Of a stretch of DNA of 6,765 nt, positions 1 through 5,967 are shown one piece after another. This DNA comes from Pseudomonadota bacterium (GTDB taxonomy: Bacteria; Pseudomonadota; Alphaproteobacteria; Rhizobiales; Hyphomicrobiaceae). The stretch spans positions 1 through 6,765 of the forward strand of contig JAEYYQ010000592.1 in NCBI GenBank assembly GCA_023428365.1, in the 5' to 3' direction. Under the pieces are notes generated by a model. That model made no database searches and was not told the origin of the DNA. It was given only the letters and a program-made list of their open reading frames with translations. The position numbers and the translations under genes are program-made. Every line of letters starts with the position of its first letter. Position 1 is the stretch's first letter.

Positions 1-191
1 GGCTTCAGTCCGGCCCGTTGCGCAACGTCTATAAAGACGTCGGGATCATGAGAAACGGCAATCGGCATCGCAATATCATTGCTGCCTTGAGACGCAAGGA
101 TGCAACGAAGGCGCGCGCGGCCGTGGAAGCGGATCTCTCTGCCGGCCTAACCTTCATGTGCAAGGCTCGTGGCTGGAAGATCGAATTCTGA
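1..191 (+). CDS. GntR-family transcriptional regulator, C-terminal end of FCD domain (partial)
   Basis: The reading frame is open from the left edge (first full codon at base 3) to a TGA at 189-191, giving 62 residues of the C-terminus. The visible stretch contains NRHRNIIAALRRKDATKARA, then AVEADL. This matches the last helices of FCD effector-binding domains of FadR/VanR-type GntR regulators, where a metal-ligand His opens a helix (H..I..A), a D ends the loop, and a helix of the form A..A...HL or A..A...DL follows. The winged-helix DNA-binding half lies outside the window, so the family call rests on this helix pattern alone. Such proteins usually bind a small carboxylate and control neighbouring catabolic genes. 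The next gene, on the same strand and 49 bp away, is a small-acid dehydrogenase, which fits a regulator-target pair. Another all-helical C-terminus cannot be excluded. Confidence 0.6.
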   Translation, partial: LQSGPLRNVYKDVGIMRNGNRHRNIIAALRRKDATKARAAVEADLSAGLTFMCKARGWKIEF

Positions 192-200
192 GTCGATAAG

Positions 201-218
201 CGCCGCCGGAGAGCGGCG
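201..218 (+). other. Intercistronic GC hairpin
   Basis: The arms CGCCGC (201-206) and GCGGCG (213-218) are perfect 6-bp complements around a 6-base loop (CGGAGA). The hairpin sits in the 49-bp gap between the regulator stop and the dehydrogenase start, 10 bases before the Shine-Dalgarno. No T-run follows, so it is not a classical intrinsic terminator. It could stabilise or delimit the dehydrogenase mRNA, or be a dyad bound by a protein, or be chance in GC-rich DNA. Confidence 0.35.
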
Positions 219-228
219 ACTTCTATAC

Positions 229-234
229 GGAGGA
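229..234 (+). promoter_or_regulatory. Strong Shine-Dalgarno deciding the dehydrogenase start
   Basis: GGAGGA lies 6 bases upstream of ATG at 241. This is close to the consensus and at ideal spacing. It selects ATG 241 over an in-frame GTG at 169, which would overlap the end of the upstream gene and add 24 residues ahead of the Rossmann strand that are unlike the family. Confidence 0.85.
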
Positions 235-240
235 AGCAGG

Positions 241-1152
241 ATGACAAGCGTTGCGCCGCCGCTAGGCTTCATCGGCCTGGGGCTGATGGGCTTTCCCATG
301 ATGGAGCGCCTGTTATCGGCAGGTCACCGCGTTACGGTTTGGAACCGGTCCCCCGAGAAGCTCGAGCGTGCGCTTTCTGCTGGCGCGATCGCGGCCGATA
401 CGCCCGCAGATGTTGCGCGATCAGCTGACATCGTTTTCGTTTGTGTAACGGACGACCGGGCAGTGAATGAGATCGTATTCGGCAAAGACGGCGTCGCGAC
501 TGCGGCAACGGACGCGAAAATTCTCGTCGATTGCTCGACCATCAGGCCCGCAGCTGGTCGCCAGATGGCCGAGCGGCTGCGGCGCGGAACGGGCATGGCC
601 TGGATCGACGCTCCCGTTACCGGCGGTGTTGTCGGTGCGCGCGCCGGAAAACTTGTCATCATGGCGGGTGGCACCGAGACCGATATCGAGAGAGTTCGTC
701 CAATCATGGCAGCCGTGTCGCAGAGCTTCAAGCGAATGGGGCCGCAAGGCGCGGGCCTCGTCACAAAACTCTGCAATCAGGTGATCGTATCCTGTGGCAA
801 GGTCGTATTGTCGGAAATGCTGCTCCTGGCGCGTGACGGCGGCGTCGATGGCGCGATGATTCCGGAAGCCCTGCGCAATGGGTCCGCCGACTCCACCCAA
901 TTGCAACGCGAAGCGCCGCGTATGGTGGCACGGGATTTCGACAACCCGCACGGAACCGCCAGCACAATCCTGAAAGATCTCGATATCATCAGCGAATTCG
1001 CACGCGACGTCGGGGGGACGATGCCATTGACCAATCTCGTCCACGGCCTGTTTCGTGCTCACATTGCCGACGGCAACGGCGGACGCGACTCGGTATCCAT
1101 CTTCGAGGCGGTTGAGCAGAAGTGGAACGAGAAAGCAGACGACAAAGCGTAG
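241..1152 (+). CDS. NAD(P)-dependent beta-hydroxyacid dehydrogenase (3-hydroxyisobutyrate dehydrogenase / glyoxylate-semialdehyde reductase family)
   Basis: This 303-residue protein has the usual family length (about 290-300) and is probably cytosolic. Family members interconvert a small beta-hydroxyacid and its semialdehyde or ketoacid using NAD(P). The N-terminal Rossmann fold starts at once with GFIGLGLMGFPM (residues 9-20). The second strand ends VTVWNRS (31-37). The Asn-Arg-Ser there, in place of an acidic residue, resembles the NRT of plant glyoxylate/succinic semialdehyde reductases and suggests NADPH preference. DCST is at 97-100. The substrate loop DAPVTGG (123-129), with GARAGKL following, has Thr127 where the family usually has Ser. 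The catalytic Lys is K176 in GAGLVTKLCNQ, with the conserved Asn at 179. The all-alpha C-terminal domain (about 180-303) carries KDLDII at 245-250. The start is fixed by GGAGGA. A GntR-type regulator ends 49 bp upstream and may control this gene. The exact substrate cannot be read from sequence; hydroxyisobutyrate, tartronate semialdehyde and glyoxylate are all possible. Confidence 0.93.
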   Translation: MTSVAPPLGFIGLGLMGFPMMERLLSAGHRVTVWNRSPEKLERALSAGAIAADTPADVARSADIVFVCVTDDRAVNEIVFGKDGVATAATDAKILVDCSTIRPAAGRQMAERLRRGTGMAWIDAPVTGGVVGARAGKLVIMAGGTETDIERVRPIMAAVSQSFKRMGPQGAGLVTKLCNQVIVSCGKVVLSEMLLLARDGGVDGAMIPEALRNGSADSTQLQREAPRMVARDFDNPHGTASTILKDLDIISEFARDVGGTMPLTNLVHGLFRAHIADGNGGRDSVSIFEAVEQKWNEKADDKA

Positions 1153-1261
1153 TTCCAAACCTGCTAACCACCCTTTTTGTCGCTACCCACCGTCGTTACG
1201 GCATGGCGGCTCGGCAAAGATCGGCTATCGCCAGACATTATAACTTGGCGTAATCAAGCGT
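1153..1261 (+). other. 109-bp intergenic gap, possible weak promoter
   Basis: This gap separates the dehydrogenase from the DUF4112 gene. It holds no recognisable intrinsic terminator; the short inverted match CGACAAA (1140-1146) and TTTGTCG (1176-1182) has a 29-base loop and lies partly in coding sequence. TATAAC at 1239-1244 resembles a -10 element, but I see no convincing -35 about 17 bp upstream. If it is used, the transcript would start only about 10 bases before ATG 1262. The promoter reading is low-confidence. Confidence 0.2.
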
Positions 1262-1672
1262 ATGCGCTTCCCAATTCCAAGCCCCGATGACGCTGCCTAT
1301 CCAGAATACATCCGGCGATTTCAGGATTTGGAAAAATCCGCAATGCAGCTGGATGCGCAATACCGGATTCCACTGACGCAGATCCATGTCGGATGGGATC
1401 CGCTTATAGGAATCATTCCCGTTGCCGGCGATGTGATCGCGGCATTCTTGAGCATCCGATTCGTTCATCAAGCCTATCGCCTCGGTGCCGAAGCGCGCCT
1501 CGTCCGCCAAATGACGCTGAACGTGATTATTGATGCGCTCCTGGGAGCGATACCGATTATTGGCTTCGTGTTCGATGTCTGGTTCCGGGCAAACGTGCGA
1601 AATCTGCATCTTATGATCGATGCCTTGGCGCAATCATCGCACCTATCGAATGAGAACACGCGTCCTCAATAA
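1262..1672 (+). CDS. DUF4112 family small membrane protein
   Basis: This 136-residue protein is of unknown function and matches the DUF4112 pattern. That pattern is a Leu-Asp entry (LDAQYRIP, 30-37), a motif WDPLIGIIPVAGD (45-57), a conserved M-x-x-N (84-87), D91, a second motif GAIPIIGFVFD (95-105), then a basic RANVRN end (109-114). Two hydrophobic segments (about 46-68 and 87-108) suggest two membrane-embedded hairpins, each with a helix-breaking Pro-x-x-Gly. The halves look like a duplicated unit: D-x3-G-x2-P-x2-G occurs at 46-56 and 91-101. There is no cysteine. An in-frame stop at 1241-1243 limits the N-terminus, so ATG 1262 is the first ATG, but it lacks a clear Shine-Dalgarno. ATG 1343 (residue 28, preceded by GGAAAAA) would keep the whole domain and is a possible alternative start. 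The stop overlaps the end of the convergent tamB gene by 7 bp. Confidence 0.85.
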   Translation: MRFPIPSPDDAAYPEYIRRFQDLEKSAMQLDAQYRIPLTQIHVGWDPLIGIIPVAGDVIAAFLSIRFVHQAYRLGAEARLVRQMTLNVIIDALLGAIPIIGFVFDVWFRANVRNLHLMIDALAQSSHLSNENTRPQ

Positions 1673-4600
1673 TCCCATTCAAACCCAAGACCGAGTTTGC
1701 TTTTCCCATCTGTTCCGGTCTCGCCGCGGGCTTTTAAATTCTTCGTCAGATTGTGATCTATGACGATCCGGCTTTTGCCGAGATCCATACCCTGCTTCAC
1801 CCCGATGTAGGTCTTGTCGCTAATGTAGCTGCCCGCTGTCGCCTGTGCGTCGCCATTCTCATCAGTGGTAACGTCGAGCACATCGATCCCCATCGCGCTC
1901 TTCATCTTGTCGAAAGTCCCCGGCCCGCTCGATAGCCCACCAATCTTATCGACCTCGCCGGCGAGCTGGATGAGCTGCGCGGGCGAAAGCGTCGCGAGCT
2001 GCTTGTTGAATAGCAGCAGCGAGACGATCTCGTCCTCCGGCAACTCCGGCGATGACGTGAACGCGAGTTTCGGTTTCGATGCGGGACCAGTCACCTTGAC
2101 GATGACGATCTTACCGTCCGCATTGGCCTGAGCTTCCATGTCAAGAGACGGTTCCAGGCTGCCCATGAACACGATAGTGCCGCGACTGAAATCAAGTTGC
2201 CGGCCAAGGATCGCCAGTTTGCCGCGAGACATCGTGAATTGACCGTCGGCAAACGGATTTCCTGCCGTCCCGCGCACTTTAACAAACCCACCGAGCTGCG
2301 CGTCGACCCCTCTCCCGCGTACAAAGATGCGGTCGTTGGCGCGAACATCGACAGCAAGCGTAATGGGCATCCCAGAAGATGGCTCGCCTGATGTTTTTGC
2401 GTCCTTGCGCTCAGCAGACTGAAACCGCGCAGGCGCGTTAACATGGCGGATGTCCAGAGAACTGACCGATTGCGGCATTCTATTAGGAACCGTGATGTCC
2501 ATCCTCGCGATCAGCAGATCACCGCGCGCGACCAGCGCCTGGAGTGGCCCGGTGATGCTCACGTTCCCATCGATCTCGCCAGCAACGGGATCCTGATTAC
2601 CGAATTTGAACGCCGCCAGCTTGATCGCTGCATTCACAGTCGGACCGCCTTCACCCCGCAGCAGAACGGTGCCTTCAGCAGTCAGATTTCCGCCCTTCTT
2701 ACTCGCGGCAACGAGCCTTCGGACGATCACGCTGTCTTGAGAAAAACCAACGTCGGCATTGATCGCGGCAAGCTCAAGTCCGAATTCTGCATCGCTCGCC
2801 GTCGCGCCTTCCACCAGAATGCGGCCATCGACGCGCGGCGCGGACAGTGGTCCGGAAATCTCAGTTGTCAGCGTCGCCGCGCCACCAATTCGAGTGGCTC
2901 GGTCGGCGAGGAAAACATTCGCGAGAGTGAGCGGAACCGTGCCGCGTCCCGACAGTGCCAGCATGCCGTCGGCCTTGTAACCGACCGTTCCGCCGAGCGT
3001 AAACTCGACCCCACCGCGCGCTTTCGCGTGCATCTTGACCTGAGCCTTGCCATCCGCGGCTGTGACATCAGTCGTAATATCCGTGGCCGGCAGCTGCTGG
3101 GAACGCATCTCCGCGATGGAAAGTCCTGCTGCCGCGATCTTTGCCGCGACCTCTGGATTGGAGGCGTTGCCCTTGATCGCTGCGGTCCCGCTGATGCTGC
3201 CCACAATCCCGAGTTCCGGCGCCACGATGCCCGCGAGCGATGCTGGAATACGCTCCAGCGCGATTTTCAGATCGAGAGTCTCTGATCCTGCAGCCCCATC
3301 GAGACGAAGCGCGCCATCAGCGACGGCAACCCGCACACCACGAGTCGTCACCTCGTTGTTGCGTAGTGAAATGCGCGCCGGAGCAGGCAGGCGGATCGCT
3401 GGAAGATCGCTTCTACCCGTATAAGACGCAGATGCGATTTCGATCTCGTGGGTATCATCAACGGTGCGTGCACTGCCGGAAAGCTCGAACGTGCCTTTAT
3501 TAATTCGGCCTTTCGATGTGAAAGTTGTTGCCCCGCCATTAAAACGAGCATCGAGCGATAGGCCACCGATCGCCTTCGGGCCTTGAGAAATACCGGAGAC
3601 GCTCACATTCATCGCGCCGACCGGGGCTTCGAGGTAGTTCGAAATGTTGCCGGTCGAACGCACGCTATGAATGCGCAAATCCCCGACAACCACGTTATCT
3701 GCTGCGAGATTCAGTTTCGCAACGCTCTGAGCCTCAGCAGCAGTCAACGCCACGTCCGCAACGACACGCCCCTTGAGAGGCATCCCGATCGCGTTCCCCA
3801 GGCGAGCGAGGTTCTGAGCATCGAGTTTGATCTGGCCGGAAGGCAGCGCATCACGGAACGCAATGCTGCCACCGAGTTTCGTGCCTGCAATGTCCAGAAT
3901 CAAATCGTCGATCGCAACCGTGCCAGTTTCCGACAACACAACGGTTGCCCGTCCTTCGAGCACCTCGTCTGCTATCCGGCCGCTCATGGCGAACTTGCCC
4001 GCATGGCGCGACAGCGGGCCTTGGCCGACGAACGTCACACTTGGCTTTTCAAACGATTTGCCGTTGAGCGTTACACTTTCTCCGGCAAGCGCGACGTTCG
4101 ACCTGAGATCGTTGTCGGGGCCGCTAACCTCGACATCAAGCTGTAATTTACCGGACAAATCCGGCCTCACGGCAGCGAGCGAAGTGAGCGTGACATTCCC
4201 CGACAGCGCCAGCGATCCGCTTGGCCGACTGCCGTTCACCTTCGCAACGAGAAGGTCGTTTGAGATCGATGTTTCCCGCATCGACAGCGTGCCATCGGCA
4301 GAATGTTCAATGCGGGCGCTATACTTGGTTTCGGGAGCGAGCAGGCCGTTAATTGCATCAATACCGATACCGAGATCGCTGCTCTTCCCCAAGACGATTG
4401 CGGAGATCGCCTGCGTTTTAATGTTGCCATCGATCTTCGCATCGAACTCCATCCGCCCAGTGAGCGGGCGATCCGCGATGCCGGCAAGGCGCGAGAGCTC
4501 CGAAATGCGGAGTGTAGCAGAGGCGTTGATCCGTTCACCTTCCATAGCTCCGGAAAGTTGGGCCGCGATGCCGGAGGCCTCAATGTCGAGCGAGCGGATC

Positions 4601-5967
4601 GACAGACGTTTTCCATCGTACGCACCGATAAGCGTCGCGCGTGGATCAGCGCCAACCGCCTGCCCCAACCCGAACGTCTCATCGACCCCGCTTGCGACGA
4701 GGCTCATTTTAATGTCGTCGAGAGCATCCGCATTTAACTGTGACGCACGGACGGTGAGCTCGACCGTTTCTGCAGCGAATTGCGTATGGCCAATTCCACT
4801 CACTTGCGCCGTCGCTGTGACCTCGCGGGCGTCACGCGTATCCGGCAGCGCTGCCCGGAACGAAATTCCGCGCAGGGATACGGCGCTTCCCTCACCATCG
4901 ATGAAGTTAAGCGGTTCACCGTCGTCGCGCCCGACTTTCCCTTCAATCCCGCCGTGGATGAATCCTTTTGTGAAATCGATCCCGCCACTTGCAGCGACGC
5001 GCATCCCACCGCTGGCGATACCTGCGCGAAGACCAGTAATGGAATGCAACGATCCATCAGCCAACCCTGTCACATCGGCCGCCACGTTGATCTGCGTTTT
5101 TCCGGCGAAGAGATCAGCAGCGGCGCGGGGTATGACCGGCTCGATAAATCCGGCGACATGCGCGGCGAAACGATGCGTATCCTCGCTGGTCACGTCCAGT
5201 CGAACCGTGCCGGCAAGAAATGGATTGCCACTGGCAGCCAGAGACAGATCGGCCTGCCAACCATCCAGCGTACCTTTTCCAACGACCTGCACGGACATCG
5301 GCGGGCGAGATGGAAGCCCGAGGAGCTGTGAGACAATCCCCCCTTCCCGCTCGCTACCGTTGATTTCAACTTCGAGCGAGCGATCCGCTGGGACAAACGC
5401 AAAGTCTGCCCGAAGATCTCCCTGCGGGCCGTCCAATCGCATCACGCGGAGCTGACCCCCACTCGCATTATGAACGTCATCGATATTGGCAGATGCGGTG
5501 ACGGCAAGCTTTACTTGCTCACCCGCCACGTTCTCGGAAATATCGATCTCTTTAATGTCGAGTTCTTCAACCGCGATTTTCAACGGCAAACCGAAGCCCG
5601 AATCCTTCGGCGTCTCTTTCGGCTTCGTATCACCCTCGGGCCTGCGTAGCATAGCAACGTCATCGACGCGCAGATAAGCAACGGCCAAACGCCCTACAAT
5701 CAGTTCGGAAGGTTTCCATGAAAACGAAATGCCACTGACCTTCAGCCACGGACCGCTTTTATCGGATATGCTGACGTCAGCAATCGACCCGTTCCCGAAA
5801 AGAGAACCTTGCAGCTCCCCGATAGAGATCGCATTCGTATCGTCGCTGGAGAGCGAAGCTGCCAGGCGCAACAGACCCGATTGGCCGACGTTGGTTGAAA
5901 GCGTGACCGTGGCCACGGTCATCAGCGTCACCAGGATCGCGAGAAGGATTTTCGCGAGCCTGCGCAT
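1666..5967 (-). CDS. tamB: TamB-like translocation and assembly module protein (AsmA-like, DUF490)
   Basis: This is a complete 1433-residue inner-membrane-anchored periplasmic protein, of usual length for the TamB group. A basic MRRLAK followed by a hydrophobic segment (about 7-24) is an uncleaved anchor. An AsmA-like N-terminal region follows, with W74 and W84 in PWLKVSGISFSWKPSELIVG (73-92). Then comes a long beta-rich body of amphipathic strands, the lipid-binding groove in this family. The C-terminal TamB domain is recognisable from about residue 1200: FVRGRG (1215-1220), GTAGNPFADG (1233-1242), SRGKLAILGRQLDFSRGTI (1247-1265), the hallmark SSPELPEDEIVSLLLFNK (1305-1322), and the terminal GFEWDY. 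Hydrophilic Lys/Pro- or Lys/Ser-rich linkers lie near 111-126 and 1184-1199. The protein has no cysteine. In the family, TamB partners TamA in outer-membrane protein insertion and is implicated in moving phospholipids to the outer membrane. ATG 5967 overlaps the tamA stop by one base; the only upstream signal is a partial GGACAGG (5975-5981). Confidence 0.95.
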   Translation of the reverse strand: MRRLAKILLAILVTLMTVATVTLSTNVGQSGLLRLAASLSSDDTNAISIGELQGSLFGNGSIADVSISDKSGPWLKVSGISFSWKPSELIVGRLAVAYLRVDDVAMLRRPEGDTKPKETPKDSGFGLPLKIAVEELDIKEIDISENVAGEQVKLAVTASANIDDVHNASGGQLRVMRLDGPQGDLRADFAFVPADRSLEVEINGSEREGGIVSQLLGLPSRPPMSVQVVGKGTLDGWQADLSLAASGNPFLAGTVRLDVTSEDTHRFAAHVAGFIEPVIPRAAADLFAGKTQINVAADVTGLADGSLHSITGLRAGIASGGMRVAASGGIDFTKGFIHGGIEGKVGRDDGEPLNFIDGEGSAVSLRGISFRAALPDTRDAREVTATAQVSGIGHTQFAAETVELTVRASQLNADALDDIKMSLVASGVDETFGLGQAVGADPRATLIGAYDGKRLSIRSLDIEASGIAAQLSGAMEGERINASATLRISELSRLAGIADRPLTGRMEFDAKIDGNIKTQAISAIVLGKSSDLGIGIDAINGLLAPETKYSARIEHSADGTLSMRETSISNDLLVAKVNGSRPSGSLALSGNVTLTSLAAVRPDLSGKLQLDVEVSGPDNDLRSNVALAGESVTLNGKSFEKPSVTFVGQGPLSRHAGKFAMSGRIADEVLEGRATVVLSETGTVAIDDLILDIAGTKLGGSIAFRDALPSGQIKLDAQNLARLGNAIGMPLKGRVVADVALTAAEAQSVAKLNLAADNVVVGDLRIHSVRSTGNISNYLEAPVGAMNVSVSGISQGPKAIGGLSLDARFNGGATTFTSKGRINKGTFELSGSARTVDDTHEIEIASASYTGRSDLPAIRLPAPARISLRNNEVTTRGVRVAVADGALRLDGAAGSETLDLKIALERIPASLAGIVAPELGIVGSISGTAAIKGNASNPEVAAKIAAAGLSIAEMRSQQLPATDITTDVTAADGKAQVKMHAKARGGVEFTLGGTVGYKADGMLALSGRGTVPLTLANVFLADRATRIGGAATLTTEISGPLSAPRVDGRILVEGATASDAEFGLELAAINADVGFSQDSVIVRRLVAASKKGGNLTAEGTVLLRGEGGPTVNAAIKLAAFKFGNQDPVAGEIDGNVSITGPLQALVARGDLLIARMDITVPNRMPQSVSSLDIRHVNAPARFQSAERKDAKTSGEPSSGMPITLAVDVRANDRIFVRGRGVDAQLGGFVKVRGTAGNPFADGQFTMSRGKLAILGRQLDFSRGTIVFMGSLEPSLDMEAQANADGKIVIVKVTGPASKPKLAFTSSPELPEDEIVSLLLFNKQLATLSPAQLIQLAGEVDKIGGLSSGPGTFDKMKSAMGIDVLDVTTDENGDAQATAGSYISDKTYIGVKQGMDLGKSRIVIDHNLTKNLKARGETGTDGKSKLGLGFEWDY
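5904..5921. repeat. 18-bp perfect palindrome in early tamB
   Basis: TGACCGTGGCCACGGTCA is its own reverse complement. It lies 46-63 bases into tamB and spans codons 16-22 of the membrane anchor (Met-Thr-Val-Ala-Thr-Val-Thr). In mRNA it could fold as a 7-bp stem with a GGCC loop soon after the start codon; in DNA it could be a two-fold binding site. Alternating Thr/Val codons make such symmetry easier to reach by chance. Confidence 0.5.

Noticed and set aside
169..240. GTG at 169 as an upstream start for the dehydrogenase
   Set aside because: It overlaps the end of the preceding gene and lacks family similarity, while ATG 241 has an excellent Shine-Dalgarno.
421..1158. 245-codon open frame on the minus strand across the dehydrogenase
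   Set aside because: It is antisense to a well-supported enzyme with all catalytic motifs, and its translation resembles no family I know.
1411..1421. Small palindrome GGAATCATTCC in the DUF4112 gene
   Set aside because: It has only 5-bp arms within codons for a conserved hydrophobic segment, as expected by chance.
1688..1721. Inverted AGACCG / CGGTCT as a terminator for the DUF4112 transcript
   Set aside because: The 6-bp arms are separated by a 22-base loop, are not followed by a T-run, and lie in TamB codons. This is better explained by chance.
2443..3285. 280-codon open frame on the plus strand inside tamB
   Set aside because: It is a shadow of TamB: Arg-, His- and Gln-rich, with no motif and no ribosome site that I can see.
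3827..5455. 542-codon open frame on the plus strand inside tamB
   Set aside because: It is fully antisense to the clear TamB protein. Its translation is Ser/Arg/Pro-rich without domain patterns, typical of a shadow frame opposite a GC-rich gene.
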